From NCBI RefSeq assembly GCF_026151205.1, contig NC_087080.1, positions 5,498,797 through 5,562,796 on the forward strand: 64,000 bases of DNA, given 5' to 3'. This document shows positions 10,640-21,311 of the stretch, in pieces; position 1 is the first letter of the stretch, and each line of letters opens with the position of its first letter. The position numbers were made by a program, and so were the translations under genes. The notes beneath the pieces were generated by a model. The model worked only from the letters and a program-made list of their open reading frames with translations, had not been told where the DNA came from and did no database searches. The DNA is from Bolinopsis microptera (Eukaryota; Ctenophora; Tentaculata; Lobata; Bolinopsidae).

Positions 10640-11870
10640 ATCGCTTAATCGAGTTAAAAATTTAGCCAATAACAAACTAAATTACATGTTATACTGATAT
10701 CAGATGTAGAGTTTATAACATACAAATTCTAAATTTTTGACGGCTGACGATGGTAAGTCGCTACGTTTAACTCAGGACTTTTATAGTCTTAAGTCTTGGA
10801 GCTCAAAATGTCTTGTGCTGTGGGCCGTATAAACGGCGCACACCACCGCCCCGCCTTACTGCTTACATTACTTCATGGTTGCAGGGCGGAGCCGGTGCCG
10901 TTTGTCTCGGCCTCGAGTGGCGAGTGCTTGCCCATCGAATACACGATTGAAACACTAATTATTTACTGGCATTCTACAGTTTCCAAAACGAAGTACGAAG
11001 GTATATTAACTTTGAGCTTTGTTTTGGCGACTGCTTCATCGATGGGCGAGTAGGTATTTGTTGTTTAGCAGTGTTGAATATTGGAGAAATTATATAATGT
11101 ATATCTCCATCATAATATAGGCTAGTGTAAACATATATAATCAATAATACAAACAAATAGTATTATATTATTGGTAACTCGCTAGATTATAAATGTTATT
11201 TAAACACATATGTTTACGTCAATTATTACTAAAATTAATATTCTTTTTGCTTTAATATAATTACATGTCACATAATTGATTAGTTGAATGAAACGTGTGC
11301 TACAAATGTCTACGCCTCACGCAGAACTGCGTACCGCTTAGTACTTCATGCTTGAGCGGTACTGCTGTTCACAGAGGCGCGCATATAATAGCACTCAATT
11401 TAATCACAAATAACGAGCGCGCGGTTTTTGGAATTTCTCCATTAATATTTTTCGATCTATTAATTAGATCGCAGTGCTCACGGCCTGTACTGCGGGAACG
11501 ACAGAAATATGTTTTAAATTATTTTGCTTCTGAAATTTTGGCTCTAGTAATTAAGAAATGCGACATGTAATTGTAAGATAACAATTAAATTGTAAATAGA
11601 TCCTGTGCGCGGCGCCTACAGCTGACCTACGAATTTCTGAACAATTGAAAATTGTGGCTGTGTGCGCGGCGTACTGTATATGTGTTTGAAATTGAAATTT
11701 GAATTTATTTATGAATATAACATTATGTATTGATTGTTTTGTGGTAAATATAAATTATATAAACAAATTGAAGTCTATTTTCCAATGTTGTTAAGTGTCT
11801 CTTTAGATCTGTTTTGGTCTTTCGTGGTAGTTCCCACATTTGTTGGTTGAGAATGCTCAACATAACATAC
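10640..11870. other. Intergenic stretch with no gene found
   Basis: Mostly AT-rich with scattered CG-rich words such as GCGCGC. Small ORFs at 10796-11053 and 11295-11570 show no recognisable motif. No RNA gene or clear repeat unit was seen. Confidence 0.5.
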
Positions 11871-12185
11871 ATGATGCTTGACTGCTTTATTGACCCGGAC
11901 AGGCACCGGGGGCAGACATCCCAACACCAGTGCGTTGGGACATAGTGTTGGTCTGCTTCAGGACGTGTTAGATCCTAGAGAAGCCGCCATCCCCTCTACT
12001 GCTTTAGCTCAGCGGCAGCATGAGCCCTGGTTTCCTGCCACATTGGTACCTCTGAAAGTACAGAAAAGTGGTGAATTTCGGGGTCCAGGATACTCCCTCT
12101 TTGTTCTTTATGGTGGTAATATTTCTCTCTTTATGGTGGTAATATTTCTCTAAGATGTTTGCAGAGTCTTTATTTCATGATCTTT

Positions 12186-13652
12186 CTAGTCGGATAAATC
12201 CTGGAGAGCATCATTTTGTCCCCAAAGAAATTCGACTCTCCTAATGAATGCTTTTTGTGTGCTGCTTTTTGTTAACACTTCATCTAGATAGGAATGTGAG
12301 TCTGCCCCACCCAGCTCTTCTTTCAGTTGCAGGTAACTGGTGTCTTGCACCTCCAGACACAATAGGAGCTGGTGTACGGGAGAATCAATGAAGCTGTTAC
12401 AAAAACGGCAGGCCTCACCACTGCCACCACCCATGATCTTTAGGATATTCGCAAAGAGTGGTGAGCTGCCATGAATGTAGTCCATTATTCGGCTGTCCAG
12501 ATTTTTACTCGTGTTGTGCCCGAATAAAAAGTTGTTTTTGTCTAGGAGCAGCCCACTGTTTTTGATCTTTGCGATCACACCGAGTATCTTGGTCTCCTTG
12601 TTGTTACTGACAGTTCTGCATTGCAGATTTGTTTCGATGCTGTCAATCCAGATCTTATTTTTGTAGCTCATTATGTCTGCCTGAGTGTAATAGGCTAGAT
12701 CCTTGAAATGTTGCTGCGTTAGGTCTATCATTCTGGTTCCGTGTGACTTATTTTATTTCCAGAGGAAGTACTTTTTCAGTGACATTGTTAGGACATGAAA
12801 ACTTGGTATTCTGCTTTCATCAACTTGGTAGAGAGTAGCTGAAAGATTGTCACCTTGTGTGAGTATTTTGCACATGAATTTAACCGAGAGAGCTTCGAGT
12901 TGCACATCCAGTGGTGGTAGGTGGAGAGCAAGTTCGGTTAATTCCCTTTGTGGGTTCAGGACTGATCCAGATATTTTTAGAATTATTTTATTCCAGAAGC
13001 TTTTAAATTGATTGAGACACTTGTGAAGCCAAATAGGTGCTGCGTAGAACAGTTTGGTGAGGACCATTGTCTTAAGGAGGAGAGTGAGGCTGTAAACGTT
13101 TAGACCATAGTTGCGGTTAGTTGATTTTGTTATTAATCCCCACTTTCTTTTGCATTCTTTAAGTTTTTGAGACGCATGTTTCTTGAAATTGAGGTCCTCA
13201 TCTACTATTACCCCAAGGACCTTCGTACTTTTGACGTAGTTGATGCTTTTCCCATTAATACATAATTCTGCAGGTTTCTGTTCTTCATTATAGGCTGCAG
13301 TTTTCAAGATTATTGCCTCTGTTTTATTTGTATCACAGTTCACTACTAGCTTGTTCTTGATGCACCACTTGCTAAGGTGGTCACATACCATCTGCATTTT
13401 TTCATGGCATCCGGAGATGTTCTGAAAGGAAATCATAAGTGTACCATCATCAGCAAATTTGTAGCAGCTTAGATATCTTTTTACCTCTTCCGGGGTGTTG
13501 TGCGTCATGTCTGCTATGTATAGGATAAAGAGGAGAGGTGAGAGTACAGCCCCCTGAGGTAGTCCAAATATTGTGCATTTTCTTTTTTCTCCTTTATAGT
13601 TGTTCACTTTTAGACATATCGACCGGTTGAACAGGAAACTTCTCAGCACGTT
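12186..13652 (-). pseudogene. LINE C reverse transcriptase fragment, 5'-truncated and frameshifted
   Basis: The first segment (13649 to 12753) starts within RT: LRSFLFNRSICLKVNN, then GLPQGAVLSPLLFILYIADM and CYKFADDGTLMI with the catalytic FADD box, then thumb sequence ending near KKYFLWK. After a frame change at about 12740 the segment 12731-12186 continues with the C-terminal region, including a zinc-knuckle-like CRFCNSFIDSPVHQLLLC and RRVEFLWGQND. The GLPQGAVLSP form and terminal CCHC-like motif set it apart from LINEs A and B and suggest another clade; clade assignment is not secure. Fingers and endonuclease are missing. Confidence 0.85.
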
Positions 13653-13712
13653 AAGAATATTACAAGGTTAAGGGTATGCACTTAACAGTAGAAACGTTGA
13701 AAAAATAGTAAA

Positions 13713-13928
13713 TTAATTAATATCAAAAGCACGTTTAAAAAGAAACGTTTTCAGATACACTTTAAAAGATTCCAGTGACATGCAATTCTTAATTTCAAGA
13801 GGCAGCTCATTCCATAATTTAGGGCCAACTTTCTGAAACGATCTTTCTCCATACTGTGAATATACTCTAGGTTCATATATTGTTTCATTGTTAATGAGTG
13901 ATTTATTTACATACACATTTTCTTGCAT
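13713..13928 (-). pseudogene. LINE D C-terminal RT fragment
   Basis: Seventy-one codons read QYGERSFQKVGPKLWNELPL, EIKNCMSLESFKVYLKTFLF. This is the usual C-terminal tail of CR1-like ORF2 proteins, comparable to LINE B near 4560. Only the extreme 3' end remains. Upstream in sense orientation it begins at a (TAATC)n run at 13929-13943, and LINE C lies directly downstream, so this is nested or stacked retroelement debris. Confidence 0.8.
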
Positions 13929-13953
13929 CTAATCTAATCTAATCGCAAGCATC

Positions 13954-13989
13954 CAATGCACGGTGACGCTTTGGCGTCACCGTGCATTG
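13954..13989. repeat. Perfect 16-bp stem hairpin
   Basis: Arms CAATGCACGGTGACGC and its exact complement GCGTCACCGTGCATTG are separated by the loop TTTG. Outer bases GCAAG (13945-13949) and CTTGC (13994-13998) extend the pairing after a small internal loop. It lies next to (TAATC)n. Confidence 0.9.
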
Positions 13990-13999
13990 TATTCTTGCT

Positions 14000-14900
14000 T
14001 GTTGAGACAGAATGCAAATGACTATATCGGCAGTGACGAAAGCCAGAAACTTCCCCCCCTTTCTCTGATTAGATATAAGACTTAACTGCAATTTCAGGGG
14101 TTTTATTCATTTATTTTGTAACCTCATCTTTCCTCTCTTTGATAAACTCTATCCCGCCCAAATTGTTTTCATAGAGCCCAAATTAATTTCATTGTGCTCT
14201 GAAAGTTGTGCTCAACAAGTTCAATATTTACATAAAAATCCGTGTGTTGCCAAGAGTTGCCATGGAGTACATCTGCACTTAAACGAATGAGGAAGAATAA
14301 AGTTAAAGCGATGTGGTAAGACATTTAAGGACAATAATAAGATTCGCTATGTTAAGAACCACACTCATAGCTCTACGAGGGTACAGAGGAAACAAAATGG
14401 ACAGCAAATATGAGACACCACTATCAGAAGTCTCTTATAACCTCATCCCTGCCCCTATGATGGAGTAGATCAGAATAAAACAAATATTCAGAATAAAACA
14501 AATATTATATTCAAATCTCTTTATTCAACAATATTAAATCATTATAGAACCTAATTTGTGGCTTGATCGTTATGTTAGGGCTATTCTGTTAGCTGATGCT
14601 GACAGGCACTGCATGGGGCAGAGACTTAGGACCATTACGCTGGAGGCTTACAACGACCCTTTTTGAACCCCATGGCAGTGCTAGTTTTATTATGGTACAA
14701 ATTGTAAATCGAAGTTATGAAAACGATCAAGTCACTCCTGTTTTACACTATCAACAGCTACTTAAAACAACCTAGATTGTACAACTCACTTTGAAGATTA
14801 AACTGTTAAGTGATGAGTGATTGGGCTCATTAAACATTTTAGTAGCGGAGACATGCGGATCAGCTTCTTGAGGTTCTAATAGTTCATTCAGACAAGAAGT
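14000..14900. other. Stretch with no gene found
   Basis: No coding signal was seen. The phrase AAATTAATTTCATTGTGCTC at about 14177 recurs in similar form near 23580 (TTAATTTCATTGTGCTCAAA), a hint of a low-copy dispersed repeat. Confidence 0.45.
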
Positions 14901-14915
14901 TTTATTTTTTCAAAT

Positions 14916-16440
14916 TTAGTCGTTCAAGCTGCCTGAGTTCAGAAAGTTTGCCAAAGGGGCCCAGGTATTCTTGTCACCTTTACCCTGAGACGAGAGAATG
15001 ACTTTTTTTACCTTTGATTTGAATACACCATGAGTGATTTCAAGGTCGTTCAGTGCCAACATCTGACGGAATGAATTCCAAAGGCAACTAGATTTGTAAA
15101 CGAAACTGTTTGAGGGCATGGTTGTTATAAGAAGAGTTTCTTTGCCGGGTCTTTTAGACAAACAGAAAAGTTCAAATAGTGCAATTGGTGTTCGATATTT
15201 AAAGACTTTAAAAAGTTCATTGCAGCAGTGATACGCGTATAAATTATGCAATGTCATGAGTGATTGACGGGCAAAAATTGGCTTGGTGTGCTCTCTCTCA
15301 AAGAATTTGCTAGTAAGTTTCTGTTCACTGATAGGTCTAGTCCTAGCACATGTCATAAATTTATCAAGGTATGCTTTTTTGTCACCAAACATGATACGAA
15401 CACACTTTTTCTGGGCTACAAATAGTGGTTGAAGTTTATTATTACTTGCACCTCCCCAAACGGTAATGCCATAAGATAGGTGACTTTCAAAAAGTGTGTG
15501 GTACAGGTCCTTATGGATAGATGATGGAATTTTATCCTTAATCATGTATAGCCTCCCAGAACAGGACGAGAGTTTTCTAACTAGTTTGTCTCTATAGGGA
15601 TTGAAAGTTAGGCCTTCGTCGACAATTACTCCCAGGAATTTCGTTTCCTGCACCTTTGAGAGAGGTAGGCCGTTGAGGTAAAGTCTATTTTCAATTAATA
15701 AAGATTGATCATCAAGTTTTCTTTTAGCTGTATTGAATTCTATGTAGCAACTTTTCTTGGCGTTAACATGTAATTTATTAGCCAATGTGTACTCGTGGAC
15801 TGATCGTAGGACCCTATTTGCATTATTGTAGGCCTCTGCTCTAGTTTTGGCAACTACAAATATGTTTGTATCATCAGCAAATAGGACATAGCTAGTGTTA
15901 TCGAGTTGAGAGTTTGTTAAGTCATTTATGTATATTAAAAACAGGAGAGGCCCAAGGCAGCTCCCCTGTGGAACGCCATAGAGAACAGGAAGTCTGTCTG
16001 ATACTTCGCCCAGGACGGACACACACTGCTCTCTGTCCGACAAGTAACTTTCCAGTAACTTAAGTGGCACTCCTCTAATCCCATATATTTCAAGTTTCTC
16101 AAGCAAAATTGTGTGGTCTATTGTGTCAAAGGCCTTGCTTAGATCAATAAAAATTCCTAGAACATGAAGACCTTGCTTTAGGGCCTTTTGGATGTGATAA
16201 ACTGAGTAGTTAAGTGCATGTGATGTTGAGTGACTCTTTCGGAATCCGAATTGACTGTCGTGAAGGATTCCTTGACTAACCAAGAAGCTGTAAAGACGTT
16301 TGTATATTATCTTTTCAAAAATTTTACCAAAAATTGGAAGTGTGGAAACAGGCCTGTAGTTCTCAATCAGTTCTTCGTTATCTTTTTTGTATATTGGGGT
16401 TATTTTGCCAAGCTTCAGAACTGACGGAAATATCCCTTGA
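14916..16440 (-). pseudogene. LINE E ORF2 C-terminal part: reverse transcriptase
   Basis: In frame from about 16440 it reads ISQGIFPSVLKLGKITPIYK, ENYRPVSTLPIFGKIFEK, then from Met 16283 FGFRKSHSTSHA, LGIFIDLSKAFDTIDH, GVPQGSCLGPLLFLIYINDL and VLFADDTNIFV (catalytic pair), finishing with CLWNSFRQMLALNDLEITHG. RT motifs are unbroken to the stop at 14916, but the domain is cut off from its endonuclease. Confidence 0.88.
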
Positions 16441-16444
16441 GATA

Positions 16445-17494
16445 TTAGGCGATTAAATTGAACAACAAGAGTGGTTTATGATGGGAAGAAGTGTCTTCAA
16501 TAACTCCAGAGAGGGTTACCAAGTCAATCTCATCAGTAAAAATGTTGTCAATGCAGGAGCTTTGGCCTACATTTACTGAGTGAGTGGGACGAGATATAAG
16601 AGGAAAGTAACCATAAGAGAGCATAGTGTTCTCGAAATTCTGAACCTGTTTTTTATTACTCTGATTTTTAAGCAAATCGTAGTTGAAATCTCCAAGAGTT
16701 ATAGTTTTTGCATTTTTTGGAAATTTGGACATTAATTGTGTGTATTCTTCATCAAATTTGACTGAGTCTCCGTTTGGAGATCTGTACAACACCCCAACAT
16801 TGAGTTTGCTATCTCCATGGTTGATAGTTACATATAGGGTTTCTAAATTTGGTGTGATTGTGCAAAGTTGGTCATTAATTGTTGCATTTAGGGAATCATG
16901 AATATACAAGCACACGCCTGAGCCTTTAGCTTTGCCTTGGAGTTTATCTCCGTAAAAGTGTGAATATCCATCAAGTGCATAAACATCACAGTTCTCAGCA
17001 TCTGTATTTGTTTCCGCTAAAGCTAGAATAGAAAATTTCGTTTTTTGAGTGGCAAGTTCCGAGAGGAATAAGTCGAAATTCGATTTATTACCATCAATGT
17101 TGTAAAATAAAGTTTTTAAGCCAGAGTTTTCAGGGGTGTGCTGGTGTAAGGATTTCAATCTATAATAGCTGCATTTGTCCAAGATAGAGGAGGCAGTCTG
17201 AAGACTTCCAATAGCCTCAGACCAATTTTCGGAGTAAAATTTGTCATTCTCGCTATCCTTGAAGAGATCCTCATTTGTGGTACAAAGGTCCTTAAACGGG
17301 TTGTAAATTAAGTTTTCTCTTTTTGAGCAAACTTTACAGAGAAGTATGGAATCAGTCAGCTTGAATTCAGATGTTTTGAAACAAATTTTGTGGATAATAT
17401 TTTGGCAACTTTGGCACTCAAGAAATCTTTGGCCAATATTAATGTTTTTGCTACAGCATCCGCATTTCTCCTTAGTTGAGTTAATCTTAAACAT
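16445..17494 (-). pseudogene. LINE E ORF2 N-terminal part: PHD finger plus endonuclease
   Basis: The ORF starts at ATG 17494 (MFKINSTKEKCGCCSKNINI). Residues 10-58 form a PHD-like finger: CGCCSKN, CQSCQNIIHKICF, LLCKVC. The endonuclease then spans residues about 125-349: LKTLFYNIDGNKSNFD, ILALAETNTDAE (catalytic Glu), GVLYRSPNGDS, ITLGDFNYDLL and a final DTSSHHKPLL in place of the SDH box. It stops at 16445 directly before RT sequence in another frame, where about 200 linking residues are absent. Confidence 0.82.
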
Positions 17495-17499
17495 TTATA

Positions 17500-18114
17500 T
17501 CAGACTGCATCTGGCGGTCCTCCTCTTAGTGTGTTGCTGTACAATCTACTACCTACTAACTTGTTATGATCCTTGGATGTAAAAATACAGTTCTTAATTA
17601 ACTTGACTAGTGCACCAACGCCCTTGCCATTAATATGAAGAATATCATTCACATCAGACTTAGCTAGACTGTTCTTAAGCAGGTTGGTGCTTTTATCTAG
17701 AAATGTCAAAAAGCTATCAACAATTAGAACTTTAAGATTAGATTGACTGAGATCGTTGTACAAATACTGGTTAAAAACATTAACTTTTCGATTGATCTTA
17801 TGCGACCTTGTTGGCAGCACAGGACAGATTATCAGTTTACAACGCGGGTTGTATTTCCTAATCTGAGCGATTTTGTTCTTATACTTGGTATACAACTCTC
17901 TCTCATCCGTTCCATCTACTTTTAAATTGTTGGTTCCTTCCATGATGACAACGTTTCTGTAACCTACACAAGACAAGGGATCGATCTCCTCAACCGTAGC
18001 TGCCCAGAGGCGAACTCCAGGGGTGGCTTGTCCCATCTTTCCACGACCTGTACCAAAGTTGATTTGTCCAAAGTTTGAATCAGATGTGTATATATCTGAT
18101 TGGTGATATTTCAT
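17500..18114 (-). CDS. LINE E ORF1, SGNH/GDSL-esterase-like protein
   Basis: From ATG 18114 there are 204 codons. The SGNH blocks are visible: block I is SDSNFGQINFG at residues 11-21 (the usual GDS is SDS here, Ser retained), block III is VVIMEGTNNLK (residues about 55-65), and block V is DVNDILHINGKGVGAL with the Asp and His of the triad. In frame, coding-like sequence extends upstream of the ATG (VAIGRAQYRGNGNCPLLP) to a stop near 18190, so the start may be truncated. The role of ORF1 esterases in CR1 elements is thought to involve lipid or membrane association; that is family knowledge, not shown here. It lies six bases upstream of the ORF2 ATG. Confidence 0.75.
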   Translation of the reverse strand: MKYHQSDIYTSDSNFGQINFGTGRGKMGQATPGVRLWAATVEEIDPLSCVGYRNVVIMEGTNNLKVDGTDERELYTKYKNKIAQIRKYNPRCKLIICPVLPTRSHKINRKVNVFNQYLYNDLSQSNLKVLIVDSFLTFLDKSTNLLKNSLAKSDVNDILHINGKGVGALVKLIKNCIFTSKDHNKLVGSRLYSNTLRGGPPDAV

Positions 18115-18278
18115 ATTATATAATATTGGTAGCAGTGGACAATTTCCGTTACCTCTGTATTGTGCTCTGCCAATTGCAACACTTGAATTACTTTATTGTA
18201 TATATATACTGTTTGACACTTTCTCATTTTACCAACTGAATTATAAAGTTAAAGCATGGGCTGAGTTTGATATTTATT

Positions 18279-18322
18279 GATATTTATTCCCTTCCTCTTA
18301 TAAGAGGAAGGGAATAAATATC
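18279..18322. repeat. Perfect 44-bp palindrome without spacer
   Basis: The centre is CTCTTA|TAAGAG; each arm is 22 bases, GATATTTATTCCCTTCCTCT then TA, and its exact complement follows with no loop. It can extrude as a cruciform. No repeat copy was found elsewhere in the window. Confidence 0.95.
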
Positions 18323-18655
18323 TCTTGAATTTTTTCCTTTTCACCCTTTTGAAAAAAGGCAATAGTGAAAGGTTACGAATGGAGGTTTTTGCAGAAAAAC
18401 GTGGATTTTGGAGAACGAGATAGGTGGGTTTAAATATGTCGTGTGTTCGTTCGTTACCATGCAACGAAAAAGTTGGGCGCGCGCGAGGATTGCTTGCAGA
18501 GATGTGATGTATAGATAGCCTGTGATCTATGAATGCGCGGCGCGACTGTGTATATGATGCATGTAATGTATAATATTACTATTAGGTAATACACCCAATT
18601 TGTACGTGGCACGCGTAGTGTATTGATGTGTACACGAGTATATATAATTGATTCA

Positions 18656-18800
18656 CGATGTCAATCCTTCGCAGCTCGGTGAGGCACAGTGGTGCATCTC
18701 GCCGATCTACCGAAGGTAGAGAAGCGTTGGTTGCGAGAAGCGTTGGTTGCGAGAAGCATTATTTGATGCGCGCGCGACCCAGTAGTGCATCGCGCTACAA
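18656..18800 (+). repeat. GC-rich dispersed repeat module, copy 1
   Basis: It contains GATGTCAAT, CAGCTCGG, GGCACAGT, GCATCTCGCCGATCTA, GAGAAGC, ATGCGCGC and AGTGCATCGCGCTACAA in the same order as the copy at 63213-63332. An internal duplication of GCGTTGGTTGCGAGAA lies at 18723-18754. Confidence 0.8.
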
Positions 18801-19185
18801 ATATATAATAGTTTACCTTTGCTGATAATTTCTTGAATTACAGATACAAGTTAAGTTCTACGGCAATTGAACTGAATTTCAAGTGTTTCCCGTATTTGAT
18901 GCATAATTGATCAATATTATTATCATGAAGATTGAAGTGAGCTGATTGGAGCTTATAGTTATACTTAAATTTATAGTAAATGTGAAATGGAAATCTAGCG
19001 TCCGCCAAAACGAAACAACGGGCGCAATTCTTGTTAAAATTAACAGTGTTTTAAATTTTTTACTCATTAATTTAATTTGAAATGTTCACAGTTCTGATTA
19101 TAAGAAATCGGAAAGAATGTTTAAAACTAGTGATGATGTTTATGTCATTATTCTTAATCTAATCTAATCTAAAAAATCTGATTAC

Positions 19186-20466
19186 ATGGAAGAGAACAAA
19201 CTTTTCATCCGGCATCAATATGGCTTTCGGAAAAATCACTCCACAACTTATTTGATGTACGATCTGATGGACGAAATATATATGAGTAAATCTAAGTCTT
19301 ATAAACCAGGAATCATCTTTCTTGATCTTAAGAAGGCCTTTGACACAGTGAATCATGAAATATTGCTTCAAAAATTGGCATATTATGGAATTGGTGGCAT
19401 TGCTTTAACCTGGTTTAAGAACTTCTTATCTTGTAGATATCAATGCACTAGGATCAATGGCAAAATAAGCTCATTTTTAGAAGTTCTGAGTGGTGTACCA
19501 CAAGGAAGCATCATTGGGCCTATATTATTTAGTATCTTCATAAATGACATCATTTATGCCTGTAACCTATCTAAGCCCTTTCTATTTGCAGATGATGGTG
19601 CACTATTCTTTGATCAAACCTGCAGAAGCACATTTATAAACATGAAAATAGAACTTATGACAATCTTTAAATGGCTCAGTGTAAATAAATTATCACTCAA
19701 TGAAAAGAAGACCGAATTCCTATTGTTTGATTCTGTTGATCAACATGATGAATTAACCATTGAATGTAATGAGGTAACTTTCACAATCAAGGAGTGCAAA
19801 GAGACAAAATATCTTGGCCTCATTCTAGATAGTAAATTAAACTTCAAAAGTCATGTAGATTATATTATTAGGAAGGTCATGAAGAGAATTGGTGCCATGT
19901 ATAGAAGTAAAGCACTGCTACCCATTAAATATAGGAAAATGTTTGCCAATGCACTCATGTTGCCACAATTCGATTATTTAGACACGATCTATTGTAGAGC
20001 TGGCAAGACAAAACTTGCTGAACTTGACACTCTGTACAAAAAGGTAGCCAAAATAGCTCTCAACGTTCCACAAACAGAGAGCAGCCTTAATGTTTATAGA
20101 GACATGAAATGGTTACCACTCCATCTTAGACGACAACTCCATCTGTCAAATTATATGTTTAGAATCATCCATGACAATTGTCCTACAAACTTTATGAACA
20201 AATTTAGTTACATATCAGGAGGTAGTAGGAGCGGCGAAAGCTGCAACCTATATGTTAATAGATCAACATCACATAAAAACTTTCAATACTTGGGGGCAAA
20301 ATGTTGGAATAATGTTCCAACAGATCTACGAAATCTGCCCGATGTTAAAAGCCTTAGTGATTCGTATAAGAAACAGCTACTCTCATCTATAACAACAGAC
20401 CCTAATTATACTGTCGACAATTCATATGACAAATTTTACACTGCAATCATAGTCGACGATAACTAA
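19186..20466 (+). pseudogene. LINE F reverse transcriptase fragment, 5'-truncated
   Basis: The only plus-strand LINE here has 426 open codons from Met 19186, but the frame is closed by a TAA just upstream and the endonuclease and RT fingers are missing. RT motifs are HQYGFRKNHSTTYL, GIIFLDLKKAFDTVNHEIL, SGVPQGSIIGPILFSIFIND and FLFADDGALFF (catalytic Asp pair), followed by VNKLSLNEKKTEFLLF and ETKYLGLILDSKLNFKSH. The tail has YLGAKCWNNVPTDLRNLPDV. A (TAATC)n run at 19155-19171 marks the truncation point. The RT part itself is undamaged. Confidence 0.85.
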
Positions 20467-21311
20467 GTATCTTCTAATTCTTTTAAATCTGAGGCATATA
20501 TAATTTATGTATCGAAAGGATTTTCCCTTTTTTACCACCTTACCATTTTGATTGATTCTGCACATGACTGACATGTTTTAACTGGAGAAAGGGTTCGCAC
20601 AGTGGTAGTTTTATAAACCACTTTTAATTTATTGACCTATTATACCTAGTGGTAGTTTTATAGACCACATTTAATTTATTTACTTATTATACTTAGTATT
20701 TTATTTTTGGTGACTGTATCAACCAGTTTCAACATTTGTTAATTGTACAGTTTATTGACGACACACTGACTGAATGTTATTTTATATTCTAATTTATATT
20801 CTAGATATTTTATTTATTTTTCAACAGACGACAACTTCCTGTTTTTTCTTCTATATTAGTTACTCATATCTCTTTTACAGACTTTTTTACAAGGACATTG
20901 ACAGATGATACTCACATTAGGCATTCATTATTGCATCTAAATTATTTCACTTGCATTAGGTTTAGAAATTTTTTCTCTGGTTAACAGATTTCAAATGTTT
21001 AATTAATTAGTAGTATGACAGTAAGGTATATAAGAAGTTACTTAATTTTGCTTGGGCTATTATATTGACTATTGAGGTTTAATGATGATATGGAATTTGA
21101 ATTCTATATAAATTTACACTATGTGGTTGGGGCATTTTGCATAGTAAATATGGTTACTACTCCTATATATCATATTATTTGATTGGTATTCGATTTCTGA
21201 TTATTTCTCTAGGAATATGATTATTATATCTCAATTTGGCTTTAGGTAGGGTGCCCCGCTAAAAGAACTGGATTCTTCCAGGAAGCATCCCGTGCACAGA
21301 CCTTGGTCTAC
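20467..21311. other. AT-rich stretch, probable LINE F 3' UTR and flank
   Basis: No ORF is seen. A phrase GTGGTAGTTTTATAxACCACxTTTAATTTATT occurs twice (about 20602 and 20650), a local tandem duplication. Confidence 0.45.

Larger units (their letters stand above)
14880..18190 (-). mobile_element. LINE retrotransposon E (CR1-like with esterase ORF1), internally deleted
   Basis: Minus-strand order is ORF1 with an SGNH-esterase-like domain (to 17500), then PHD finger plus endonuclease (17494-16445), then RT (about 16440-14916). The region normally linking endonuclease and RT is missing and the frame changes at the junction, so this copy is dead. Esterase-type ORF1 is known from part of the CR1 group. 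Confidence 0.85.

Noticed and set aside
11878..12153. 91-codon plus ORF before LINE C
   Set aside because: No recognisable motif, and its end overlaps a local tandem duplication (GGTGGTAATATTTCTCT twice).
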